NCBI GenBank assembly: GCA_916048095.2
Contig: OU696581.1
Coordinates: forward strand, 4,368,445 to 4,432,444
DNA from: Sacculina carcini
Taxonomy: Eukaryota; Arthropoda; Thecostraca; Sacculinidae
DNA length: 64,000 bases
Reading direction: 5' to 3'
The position numbers and the translations under genes were made by a program. Shown here in pieces: positions 55,011 to 64,000 of this stretch. Position 1 is the first letter of the stretch, and each line of letters starts with the position of its first letter. Under the pieces are notes generated by a model that saw only the letters and a list, made by a program, of their open reading frames with translations, did not search any database and had not been told where the DNA came from.

Positions 55011-55289
55011 CGGTCAAACAGTCAGCTTAACCTCCTCAGTCTGTCGAGTAATTTCTGGAGAAACTGACTCTTGGCGAGTTTCTGAAGCTGGCTGGACGAA
55101 TGGGTCTCAAGCTGGTCGTACCTGAGGCTGACAACCGTGAACATGAATCCACACAGGTTGATCGACGGCTAGAGGAGGCTACCGTGCCGCGGTCGCCGAC
55201 GGCCGCACCCCAGTGGTCCCAGGTCTCCTCGACCCAGCCGCCCCAGACGGCCGCAACCCAGATGGCTCCCAGCCAGTCAGCCAACAGTC

Positions 55290-55862
55290 AGCTTATCGTC
55301 GTTCTCCCTATATCCTCTTATACAGAGGATTTTTATCTCTATTGACAACATCCACCACCAGGGCAAGCGTGTAAAGTTCTGCTGGATTCCGGCCCATACT
55401 GGTATTTTGGGCAACGAGCGAGCTGACAGAGCAGCAAAAAGAGCTGCTGAACGAGACTTTTATTCATTTTATTTTAACTTTCCCATTCCGTATTTGGACT
55501 TTTGTCCTATCATACATCGTTTTATCCGTTCTCGCTGGCAGCTCTCCTGGGACGAATACTAACAAACTAAAATCAGCGAAGCCCGGAATCGGACATTGGA
55601 TGTACTCTTGTCGCTGGAAGAGGTCCGAGGAGGTGGCGCTCTGTGGTCTGCGTGTTGGTCACACGTACGACACGCATCGTCATCTTCTACTCGGACAACC
55701 TGAACCCACGCGCAGCGCATATAATGCACGTCTCTCCGTGCAACATCCTGGTGGAATGTCCATCATTCTCAGAGGCGCGTCAACATTGTCTTGGATCCGT
55801 TCGGACTATTGACGAGGTTCTTGGACAGGATCAATCGGCAGTAATTGAGGGCCGCATTTTTT
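55290..55862 (+). pseudogene. I-like RNase H end and C-terminal zinc motif
   Basis: This is homologous to 48670-49265, with frameshifts. It retains CWIPAHTGILGNERAD-type text (55379-55430), the HTYDTHRHLLLGQPEP segment and the NILVECPSFSEARQHC segment. A 9-bp loss near 55558 and other indels break it. Confidence 0.7.
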
Positions 55863-56082
55863 AATTTTCACGGTTTTTGCTTTTTAAAATTATTCATTGA
55901 ATTTTATTTATTGACCTTCACATCAATTTCTTTCACCATCACCCTTATATATTTCATTGTTCCATTCTTCACAGTCATTATTTAAGGTACTTTAGCTTTC
56001 AATAGACTGGGGGGTGCCGTATGGTCTTAGAGGCCGGTGCACCCCAAAACGCAAATAAACATACAAACAAACACGTACAAGC

Positions 56083-56341
56083 CAGTGGTGGCGCCAGGAT
56101 TTTTCCGTTGGGGGCTGGTAGGGGGGGGGGGGGGGGCTAAGCAGAAAGTTGAGGGGGCTTGGCGAAGCATGAAGAGCTACACTCGAACGCTAACTACATA
56201 ATACTGTAATAGGGGACTCGGACACTCTGATTCAGTTCTCCAACCTGAACCTTAATTACAGGGCTTCATTTACAGTGGTAAGAAATTTTAATGTCCATGA
56301 TTGTGATATTTGGCCCCCCTCCCCCCTTGGCCCCGCCACTG
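56083..56341. mobile_element. hAT-type MITE, complete
   Basis: 259 bp with inverted ends (cagtggtggcgccagg and ccttggccccgccactg). It is flanked by gtacaagc (56075-56082) and gtacaaac (56342-56349), an 8-bp target duplication with one difference. It contains a poly-G run at 56121-56138 and no coding sequence. It lies directly at the right edge of the I-like element. Confidence 0.7.
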
Positions 56342-56977
56342 GTACAAACACATACCTATAAACATACAAACACACACCTATAAGCATACATACACAGTAA
56401 ACTACACAAAGTGCGAACGCGAATCACACGTACAAACATAAAATCAGATAAAATCACACAACATTTTTCATACTTATTTCTCGCAATTTTATATTTATTT
56501 TGATTCTCCGCTGCGTTCCTCTTTCTCATTCTATTCCATGGCATTTTCACATACCTGATTGAACCAAAGTTTCTTGTTGTCAGGCCTTTGTTTTATAACA
56601 GGCACAAATCGTTTCACACCAGCGTTGTACATTAAGTAAATTAATGTATTTCGTTTATTAACGCGTAAAAGTTTATAACGCGTTATTAACGTTTACAAAC
56701 GACGCTTTTATAAACGCGTCGTTTATAACGTCTCATTAACGCTCGTATTTCTCCTGTAAGTCTTCAGTCCTTAGGAGTGCACGCCAATCGGTACCCTTAA
56801 ATTGTTTTCTTGGTCAATCAATATTAGCTTTGCCATAATTCCATTTGGTTCCTATGTATATTTTCAACCTCATGATCATTTTTTTTTATCTTAAAGTGAG
56901 TGCATATATATATATGTGTGTGTATGTATGTGTATGTGTGTGTGCGCTTGTATGCGTGCGTGTTCCAACTTGGGTAG
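56342..56977. other. No gene seen; three ACGCGT palindromes
   Basis: ACGCGT occurs at 56661, 56678 and 56714 in an AT-rich setting. The stretch 56905-56970 is TG-rich and leads into the candidate splice acceptor at 56976-56977. Confidence 0.4.
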
Positions 56978-57177
56978 TGTATTTTTGCCGTGGTCGGAAC
57001 ACGTCAACGACTCCACGTGCAATCGTCTGGAAAACCGATTCTCCAGCACTGACCTGCCACTGCATCCACTGGTCAGCTTTCCGTCGTCGGGAAACACGTG
57101 GCTACGCTACTTACTCGAATCGGCCAGCGGTGTGTTCACTGGCAGCCAGTATGGCGATGGAGAGTTGTTCGCCGCAG
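56978..57177 (+). CDS. Internal exon of a WSCD/sialate-O-sulfotransferase-like gene
   Basis: The open frame encodes [20 protein letters not shown], then [20 protein letters not shown] and [14 protein letters not shown]. The SFP.SGNTW.RYL motif is the 5'-phosphosulfate loop of WSCD-family sulfotransferases, which bind PAPS in the Golgi. The following TG.YTGS..D..L pattern also fits. The exon is bounded by ...gggtag at the left (weak, TG-rich tract) and a clear gccgcag/gtactg donor at 57177/57178. No other downstream exon was found in the window, so the gene probably continues beyond it. It is the best host-gene evidence here. Confidence 0.65.
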
Positions 57178-57904
57178 GTACTGCTCTGACACACAATGAT
57201 AGTGTCCTAAAGCTCCTCAACTGTTTTTCTTGTAGGCGCTCTACTTTCTGCATGCTTTGTTCTATTGTATTTAGATGTGCACTGTTATATATGTACTCAT
57301 TGGTGAGTATTGTGTATATGTTTATGTGTGCTATGTTTTAGATGTTGTATTTCTCACTGTATAACCACACACATGAGTGTATATATTTGCGGTACGTATA
57401 TTATTGCGCGTATATGTTGTGTATGTTATTGAGTGTGTCGTGTGTTGCGATGTATGTATAATTGTTGTCTCGTGCCGCGTTCCCTGTAGAAATAACTCGT
57501 TTCGCGCACCGCTCAAATAGACACATTCAGCGCGCATTTATGTCAGTATCGGACAACTTCCAGTGAGCGCGCTCATTGTCCGATACTGGCATGAATCCTA
57601 ATCGCACATAGGCACGCGCATAGCGCTGTGAGACACTGCTCATCGCTCGCTGCTATTAGTGCCTCAATATCTCACCATATTTGACTCGCTAATTGTTTGC
57701 TGTGGATATATTCGATATATTGCTGTGGATATGTGTGTATTGTCGACGACTCCTTGTACTGTTTGCGGACGGCGTCAATATGGCGTTCGGGAAAGTTCGT
57801 GTTTTCCTCAGATCGTCCAAATACGTATAGCTGCTCAGTAGTATAGTAGACCACTTTGTGACGTTTGTTTACATTACTTAGGCCACGCCCCCTATGACGT
57901 CACA
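57178..57904. other. No gene seen; hairpin at 57536-57596
   Basis: Probably intron. The inverted repeat 57536-57556 / 57576-57596 has 21-base arms with two mismatches (core cagtatcggacaa / ttgtccgatactg). It surrounds a palindromic loop with gagcgcgctc. Confidence 0.5.
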
Positions 57905-58100
57905 CCTTCCTATGACGTCACCCCTAACCTAACCTAACCCGACCTAACCTAGCCCAATCCAACCTAACCTAACCCGACCTAACCTACCCTGACCCGACCC
58001 CAGCCTACCCTGACCTAACCTAACCTAACCCAACCTAACTTATTTTGTTCTTTGTTCATCTTATTCCTCCTTTATTCTATACCTAACCTAACTTTTTTCT
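57905..58100. repeat. CCTAA/TTAGG-like array
   Basis: Imperfect repeats of cctaa and cctaacc with variants (cccgacctaa, ccaacctaa). This is like the arthropod telomere unit TTAGG in degenerate interstitial form. Confidence 0.7.
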
Positions 58101-58130
58101 TTATTTTCTAATTTGAAATATATATACATA

Positions 58131-58200
58131 CCTGACGGGTTTCGAACCGGGGTCCTCGCGTCTCCAAGCCAGTGTCTGCAGAGTTCGGCCACAGCAGAGT
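58131..58200 (-). repeat. tRNA-derived SINE-like segment
   Basis: The minus strand has an A-box-like tggccgaactc and, 40 bases later, a good B box (ggttcgaaacccg). The anticodon arm does not fold, so this is a tRNA-derived promoter relic and not a tRNA gene. Confidence 0.45.
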
Positions 58201-58254
58201 TTTAAGAGGATGTTTAATAGGTGTGTATATAACGCTTGCTGGTGGACTATACCA

Positions 58255-58390
58255 TTTACAAGTCAATTTGGCAAAAGTGAAAATCAATTTGGCAAAAGTG
58301 AAATTCAATTTGGCAAAAGTGAAAATCAATTTGGCAAAATTGAAAATCAATTTGGTAAAAGTGAAAATCAATTTGGTAATTCTTACAAAT
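58255..58390 (+). repeat. 21-bp minisatellite, six units
   Basis: The unit gtgaaaatcaatttggcaaa plus a is repeated six times with few changes. It gives an accidental FGKSENQ heptad in one frame. The same unit is present in more degenerate form at 6395-6470 and 45022-45140. Confidence 0.85.
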
Positions 58391-59339
58391 TTAGGTGGTA
58401 GTCGCATTGATAATGCATAATCATATTGTTTATTAGTGTTTTATTAACACATTTATTACTCATGCAAATGATATCAATTAATGTTTTATGCTTAAGAATA
58501 TATATAGTTTAAGAAGCTGCCATGTAGGGGTATATTTGTTGATGAAATCCATTATATTTGCATCAAAATGATCTTTTAAGTGATTGGGCTCAGCTCCGAT
58601 TCAAGGTTAATAATAAAATATACTGTACCTTTTGAAATTTCATTTGTCCCAATTGAAATCAAAATTGTCCCAGCTAGAACCACAATGTATGTTATTGATT
58701 TTACATTAAATATCAAACTTAATTGTTATCAGAAAATTTTATTGTATTTCACATGAAAAATTTAGCATTAGTCGTAAAACACAGATATGTACTACTTACT
58801 ATGTACTATACAATTATGTGCTATGGTATGCACTACAATTACAATGTAGATATGCACCGTATTTACTTACTTTATGAGGAACTCGATCAGCCAATATAGC
58901 AATGTCAGCGTATATACCACTAGCGCGTGTACTTAAATTCTAGCAACAAAGCAAGATATCACAACTCAACACAATCACAACGCAACATGGCCCACTTAAA
59001 CACCTTCACTAACAAACACGCACGAACTTTCTGCGCAAACAACTGCCCTATGGCGCGCACTCTATCAGCCAATATATCAGAGTCAGCGTATAGAGTCACT
59101 GTTCTCGGAGAGCACTCGCGAGCAAATCGTGCACACACACACACACATCTACAGAAACATCACACTTTCAGAGACGGTACATTCCGTCTTATGGCAAGTG
59201 CTCAGGCATCACGTGCGAATAGCGCTTGTCGTTGCTAGCCATCTGTACTATGTTTAATATAGTACGGTATATATTTGTGTATGGCGTCCATTTGTGTGTG
59301 CGAGGTAGTGTGAGTGTATGTATGTTATATGCACGTGCT
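58391..59339. other. No gene seen
   Basis: AT-rich. A short text (atcagccaatat..cagcgtata) occurs twice (58887-58915 and 59066-59095). Nothing else is supported. The body of the capsid gene expected upstream of 59340 is absent. Confidence 0.4.
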
Positions 59340-59582
59340 ATGAGCGAGCAGGGGGATGCAGGGGGCTGGGCAGTGAACCATGGTCTTGATATCACCCACT
59401 ATGATTACGCGTCTGGCTATACTCTGTTTATTGTAGATCTGACTCCGGATCAGTGTGGTGGTGATCATTTGAACCCGCGTGAACAGGGTAATGTGAGGTG
59501 TGAGCTGGCATTCACCTACGCTCTACCCGAGACAATTAACGTCCTAATCTATGCCACATTTGAAAACGAAATCACAATTTAA
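59340..59582 (+). pseudogene. Polinton/adintovirus-like F54H12.2-type capsid protein, C-terminus only
   Basis: The last ~75 residues contain LDITHYDYASGYTLFIVDLT and end VLIYATFENEITI before the stop at 59580-59582. This matches the C-terminal pattern of the 'F54H12.2-like' structural proteins of Polintons/Mavericks and adintovirus-like elements: a D-Y-..-G-Y-.L--F-DLT motif, then G-N-R..., then ...V-.YA-F-N.I. The rest of the protein upstream is missing. The neighbouring protease supports the call. It is a fragment with no function left. Confidence 0.7.
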
Positions 59583-59614
59583 AGTGCGGGACGTGTCACC
59601 ACAGATTTTCAACT

Positions 59615-60062
59615 ATGAACGCGCTTGAATTGGAACGGCTGCTTGACACAGTCGCCACATTTCGAGGGGCTTGGGCGTGCGATATACTCAAACATTTCAC
59701 ATTTGCTCGCGGTGTGCGCACATAAATTATTGAGAATATACAACCACGCTGGCAATCGAGCCTGCATTTGGGACGTGTTTGCTTGGGACGGTGAAAATCT
59801 CCAATATTTCGACTCTTCTGGCAACTCACCCGTCTGGCATCCATCGTTTGTGAATTTTATATACAAACATGTGAATTATAGTCAATGTGTGTTGAACACA
59901 CACGTCACTCAGGCGCCGGATTCGGACGTGTGTGGACTGTACTGTGCCCTATTTGTTGCATTGTTTGACGCCGGCTGGGATCTGCACGATTTCGTTTCGT
60001 GCCAATCCACCGATCCCGCTATCAACAATCAGCTTTTAGACTTGGTATGGTCATACTTGTAG
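59615..60062 (+). pseudogene. Adenain-like cysteine protease (Polinton type)
   Basis: ATG 59615 starts MNALELERLLDTVATFRGAW, the usual N-terminus of the protease in Polinton-like elements. That frame stops near 59724, and the remainder is in another frame up to 60062. The core has LQYFDSSGNSPVW and DSDVCGLYCALF, with the catalytic Cys within VCGLYC and a Gln a few residues before it. The position before Trp (ACIWDVF) where a catalytic His is expected reads Ile, so activity is doubtful even apart from the frameshift. It sits 32 bp after the capsid stop. Confidence 0.7.
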
Positions 60063-61026
60063 AATGCGAAGGTTTCCAACACAAAGATTCGCTTTTTGTT
60101 GTCAAGGAAGGGGCTGTATATGACATGTGTTCGGGATACTTGTGGCAAACCATTCTTCCTCCCCCACAATTGAAACTCAACGCTGAGCGACGCAAACATT
60201 TTCGATTTTTGACGGCGACGCTGCACGGCTTGGAATATAATTACAATCCTTACAACACGCACAAGTATGAACAAAAGCTGCGCGACGCAAGCTACCTGAT
60301 ACAGAGTCTGGCACCCGACCGTGTCTACGCCAAAGGTCTCGACAAAGCCCGCCGACGTTCCCTTATACTCGAACTAAACATTGAAAACCCCGAAGACATT
60401 GTCGAGGCGTGCAAGTTGCGTTGAGTGTTTGTGGTTGGACGTTTGTATGTTTGCGAACGTGTTAGTGTGTCCTGTCGTGTGTGTACGTTTCGCTCGTCTG
60501 TATGCGTGTCTGGTGTGTATGTATGTCAAGCGTATGTCTGTGTGTAGTTAGTCTTGGGTCAGCGGTGTATGTCCGGTGTGTATGTGTCTACTGAACTAGT
60601 ATGTTTGTGTGTATCCTTTTGTATTGTTGATCGCGTTTAGGCGTGTGTGTGGGAATATGACCGTGTGAATGGTCATGTGACCGTGTGAAAGGTCACATGA
60701 CCGAGCATATATAACCCGGCAAACTGCCGGTCAACAGGCATTCGCTCTGATTCGCTCGCATTCGCTGGTACTCGCTTGTATTGTACTCTCGCCTGAAATA
60801 TACTTCTCGCCGTGTCTTCCTCGTGTTTCATGTGGCTCCACGACGCCACAACATCATGCCCGACTATTTATCAATGAACGCATGCGACATACATGAACTA
60901 CCCAACATTAGTTATTGTCCATATAATCGTGTCATTCCTACAAAGTGCTGTTTTTTACGCTCTCAACATTTCGCTAAATTGGTTCATGCAATGAATCTAT
61001 GCACACCGCGCATGCTACCGCTTTGA
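60047..61026 (+). pseudogene. Nuclease-like protein of Polinton neighbourhoods, split by a solo LTR
   Basis: ATG 60047 overlaps the protease stop by 16 bases. The N-terminus MVILVECEGFQHKDSLFVVK and the later segments RFLTATLHGLEYNYNP and DRVYAKGLDKARRR match, from memory, a common arthropod family with the pattern D.QGF...F.VKE, HHG and VYVKG, probably an exonuclease/RNase H-like fold. At 60400 a solo LTR begins. Its first bases form the false C-terminus and stop at 60424. Beyond the LTR the original frame resumes at 60855 and runs to 61026, with several Cys and His. Frame is kept across the insertion. Confidence 0.55.
60400..60850 (+). mobile_element. Solo LTR of a CsRn1-like Gypsy element
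   Basis: It starts TGTCGAGGCGTGCAAGTTGC and ends CACGACGCCACA-like (...cgacgccaca), the reverse complement of the LTRs at 17584 and 31367. The target duplication is acat on both sides (60396-60399 and 60851-60854). A TATA box (gcatatataacc) lies at 60706-60717. No internal sequence remains, so the two LTRs of the original insertion have recombined. Confidence 0.85.
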
Positions 61027-61249
61027 TAAATTGAACGATAACAAAGCGTATTTTTGTTTGTGCGCAATAATTAAACTTTTGTGACACGTCACGAAATGTA
61101 TTGGTAAACCGTACATATTACAAAATTATGTTGACTTTGTGGTTCACCTTGAACCTCCTTGTGTTCAACCATCCTCATTTTGTCCGCTTTAGATTCACGA
61201 TATATCTTCGTTTCGGTCAATTACTGTTTTCTCGAGTCATGGTAGCTCA
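61027..61249. other. No gene seen
   Basis: AT-rich spacer. The convergent minus-strand relic may extend into it. Confidence 0.35.
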
Positions 61250-61712
61250 TAGCAATTGTCTTCATCCACTCCATAGTGTTGCGGCTCTCATCGGGTGGCC
61301 GGTGAATCTGAGTCGCGTCAATTCGCACCAACGCCACCGACAAAACGTTTAATAATACAGCGGCTGCAACGGCTCAAAGAACAGCATCTCTCATTGGCCG
61401 ACTCATAACTCTATCGATCAAAATCTGTAGTGCACTCTCCTCGTTGATAAATATTCTCACCGCGCCGCGACGAATTTTCCAAAAGGGGTCAAAATATCGC
61501 TCCAGCTGCATAATATCAGTAAGCTGTTTTTATACGTGTTCGAAATCCTCCTGAATGTGTTTTTCCAGTCGTCCGAAAACAATACAAATCTTCTGCTCCA
61601 GCGGGTGTCCACAGATGGACGGTGTGTCGGCAAAAAACTTTACCGCATCATATTCCAGTGGTAGGATCCGTTTGGTCGTATCACCACCGCTAATTGTATT
61701 CATCTGACTCAT
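61250..61712 (-). pseudogene. Unrecognised relic, possibly Polinton cargo
   Basis: ATG 61712 opens MSQMNTISGGDTTKRILPLE and runs to a stop at 61530. The same frame continues with coherent text (MQLERYFDPFWKIRRGAVRI, NEESALQILIDRVMSRPMRD) past that stop and a second one near 61375. Two point stops in otherwise sensible protein indicate a decayed gene. I do not recognise it. Its position, convergent with the capsid/protease/nuclease block, suggests it belonged to the same element. Confidence 0.35.
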
Positions 61713-62355
61713 GTTGACAACTTTTTCACGATAAAGCTACACAACCTCACCCGCTAGTGTCTCGAGCTCAACTGCGTATCACGGCTTATACCAGACACTA
61801 ATTGCTCAACAAAACTTGTTTGGAGCATACGTAATAATTATCACCAACATTTCTAGGTTGCCACGTTGTACTTGTCAATTTCGCTTTTACAAGGTCAGTC
61901 AATGTTGATCTTTCTTTGTATACACATGTTCTTGGCTATAAGGAGTGCTTCTCCTGTTACGCTAGTGCCCAATTATAACTATCCCTATGTTGGTGTTAGT
62001 TCGTCGAATAGCAAACACATACTAAGCGAATCGTACAAAGAGTATATATTGTTTGACGTGTGTTTTTAGGAAGCTCTACAAGCAGGTGTATCTGTACCAG
62101 AAACATGGTCGGTTGAACTGGAAATTGTATATGAGACACACGGCATAATTTACATCGTCAAAATTGATCGAAAATTTGTGTAAATTCCGACACAGTGGAA
62201 TAGTGTTTTAATCCGATTTGGTTGGCATAAACCAGACACTTTATATAAACAAAACAGGCCTAGAGAGTTGATTCATATGCACCCCTCGTTTCGGGTAAAA
62301 TTTACATTAATTTTGTGTTAATTGTGGTACATCGTCTTTGCGACCAAGTGTTTTA
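61713..62355. other. No gene seen
   Basis: No supported reading frame. No Polinton-type terminal inverted repeat was noticed here. Confidence 0.35.
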
Positions 62356-62625
62356 ATCCGAGTTAGTCAAACCAGTGTAAGTTCTGCTTCGCCTCCGCCA
62401 TGGTGAACAATCACAGACAATGGATGATGACGACGATGATATATTTGATGCAGTACCAAACTATATATACATTGCATACCCGCACGCACAATCCGAGTTA
62501 GTCAAACCAGTGTAAGTTCTGCTTCGCCTCCGCCATGGTGAACAATCACAGACAATGGATGATGACGACGATGATATATTTGATGCAGTACCAAACTATA
62601 TATACATTGCATACCCGCACGCACA
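62356..62625 (-). repeat. 135-bp tandem duplication with promoter-like content
   Basis: 62356-62490 and 62491-62625 are practically identical. On the minus strand each unit has tatatatagtttgg (TATA-like) and, about 85 bp further, caccatggcgg, an ATG in strong context opening MAEAKQNLHWFD. It may be the LTR/leader and gag start of the retroelement family at 62933-63990, but no downstream gag follows. Confidence 0.6.
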
Positions 62626-62930
62626 ATCGCACAACGCCCTTTCACACAACCAACACGATAACACCACTTATTCACACTGATAACCGCTGACACATACTGC
62701 CTATCGCTCACAGTGCTTGATACATACACGCTTCAGCGACACAAGCGCACGCACACAAACACTTCAACGACACACGCGCACGCACACAAACATGACCATT
62801 CACACTAACACAACGCACAACTACAACTGTAGAACGCACATACCGGCATCCATATATACATACGCATATACTCACTCACGCTCAAACGCCATAAACTACG
62901 CACACATAAACACCCTCACGTCCTCCTGAA
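62626..62930 (-). other. Possible LTR of the adjacent retroelement
   Basis: TG-rich on the minus strand, directly downstream of the pol stop at 62933. It may be the 3' LTR, but no partner LTR is in the window. Confidence 0.3.
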
Positions 62931-62932
62931 TC

Positions 62933-63990
62933 TTAAGATTCACACAAACGACATACTCTCCTCTGCCTAATCCTTTCGCTTCGTCGCGGCTCAACGTGCG
63001 ATTCATAGTCTGTTGGATCCGGACTTCTGCGAAATTGAAGGTGCATTGGTGACTCGTTCGAACATTCATCGTGATGGTGTTGACATTCACGTTCCAACCT
63101 ACGACGAACATCTTTTAGATGATACGGCATGCCATCTACTTCAACCGCATGCTCAGATATATCCGCTGTGACAACACCTTTTGCCAATACCTGGTCGCAT
63201 CTCGTGCCCGGTTTTCTGACCCACACTCTCTCTCCTGGCTTGTACCCACTAGTTCCTCGTCGTCCTGTCGCTTCTTCTCTACGATCGATGTCCTTCACTC
63301 TGGGAGTGGAACGATAAATACGAGCCATGGGAGTGGTTGATTCACGGACATCATCGGTAGGAGACAAGTTGTAGCGGAAACTCGCTTCCTCCACACTGCA
63401 CTGACTCGGTGCCGGTATTACCTTCACCGTGCGATGACATCGCTCCACTATGCCATTTCCGTGAGGCTCGTAGACACATCGGTACTTGTGAATCGCACCC
63501 CAATCAGCTAAAAACAAGCTGAACTCGCGACTTCTGAATGATGTTCCATTGTCCAGTAACACCTCACTCGGGGCTCCTCGTTCCAAGAAAACTGTTCTGA
63601 GCAGTTCGATGATGTTCCTGCTGTCCTCTTTCTTCAGCATTTTCCACAGCGCGAAACGGGACGGTCCACAGTCTATTACAGATAAATAAATATTGCCTCT
63701 AACATGTGTGACATCCATCGCAGGCCTCTCCCAGTTATTTTTCACGGACAAATTTCCATGCCTCCATTTAAGTGGGGCTGGGTCGATGGAACGACACATC
63801 TCGCAAGATTGAACGACGGCTTGAGCTTTTTTCTGGTTGCCGCTCGATTGGATCTACGGGCGAAGTACAATTTTCTCCTGATGCCGGGATGACCTGCTGA
63901 TTCGTGGATCTTTTTCATTTCTTCCGTGCCCATTCGACCAGATTGACTTGCACAGCAAACTGTTTGGAGTCTGTTCTGCCTCTCGCACAT
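62933..63990 (-). pseudogene. LTR retroelement integrase (relative of element B)
   Basis: The N-terminal part (63990-63790) has the start of the zinc finger (HESAGHPGIRRKLYFARRS). A frame change near 63800 leads to CRSIDPAPLKWRHGNLSV. The catalytic core follows in one frame: AMDVTHVRGN (Asp), VLLDNGTSFRSREF (Asp) and YEPHGNGIVERCHRTVK (Glu), so DDE is complete. The C-terminal module (YKPGERVWVRKPGTRCDQVL) ends EPRRSERIRQRRVCRL. The finger and core match the style of 47794-48120 (CERCQSIDPAP). The element continues beyond the window edge. Confidence 0.85.
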
Positions 63991-64000
63991 CGCCAGCCAC

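Larger units (their letters stand above)
53338..56070 (+). mobile_element. Internally deleted I-like non-LTR element
   Basis: The flanks acacgtgcaag (53327-53337) and acacgtacaag (56071-56081) are an 11-bp target duplication with one difference. The order is a 5'UTR (53338 to about 53850), ORF1 with zinc knuckles (to about 55010), then an abrupt junction near 55290 to the end of RNase H, and the 3' end 'agactggggggtgccgtatg'. The last part matches 48657-49440. Endonuclease, RT and most of RNase H are gone, but both termini remain, like a non-autonomous deletion derivative. Confidence 0.75.

Noticed and set aside
56845-57189. 114-residue plus frame overlapping the sulfotransferase-like exon
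   Set aside because: It is in a different frame from the conserved PAPS-loop motif and lacks recognisable sequence.
58108-58407. Frames with repeated FGKSENQ or KLIFTFA heptads
   Set aside because: Product of the 21-bp minisatellite; other loci of the same repeat do not keep the frame.

Overview
The window looks like a transposon-saturated piece of an invertebrate nuclear genome, probably an arthropod. The evidence is eukaryotic non-LTR, LTR, Helitron, hAT and piggyBac-type elements, many (CA)n tracts, interspersed CCTAA/TTAGG arrays (57905-58100, and in the loops at 35866-35900), and one plausible split host gene. The arthropod call is an inference. No bacterial-type gene organisation is present, and almost every coding stretch is a mobile-element relic.

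Layout. 1-9980: relics of non-LTR retrotransposons (RT at 1060-2374, L2-like RT C-terminus at 2529-3182, 3' ends at 3660-3816 and 4060-4700), degenerate unknown ORFs, (CA)n tracts and an L2-like 3' end. 9981-34265: a nested stack. Helitron-type elements (9981-13362 plus; 18209-21686 and 21704-25769 minus; a second family at 25873-27389) sit around and inside a CsRn1-like Ty3/Gypsy element (17584-31821, minus). Both its LTRs, its 4-bp target duplication and its tRNA-Trp primer site can be read directly. The Gypsy element interrupts a further Helitron copy, which itself lies inside an L2-like element between two ~1.13-kb direct copies. 34275-38815: a non-LTR C-terminus with a minisatellite 3'UTR split by a triplicated 553-bp foldback unit, then an ORF1 with a PHD-like finger and an endonuclease fragment. 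40088-44515: a hAT element with an 8-bp target duplication, loaded with a rearranged Gypsy element. 45760-51530: pieces of two more LTR elements, one carrying a 784-bp I-like insertion with a 13-bp target duplication. 53338-56070: an I-like element that kept both ends but lost most of ORF2. 62933-63990: integrase of another LTR element.

Host and virus-like genes. An exon at 56978-57177 encodes the nucleotide-binding motif of a WSCD/sialate-O-sulfotransferase-like protein. A possible membrane-anchor exon lies at 45201-45424, so the transposons between them may be intronic. At 59340-61026 three consecutive fragments form a Polinton/adintovirus-like block: the C-terminus of an F54H12.2-like capsid protein, an adenain-like cysteine protease, and a nuclease-like protein whose start overlaps the protease stop. 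The last gene is split by a solo LTR with a perfect 4-bp target duplication. This block, the Helitron terminator arrays and the foldback triplication are the most unusual contents.
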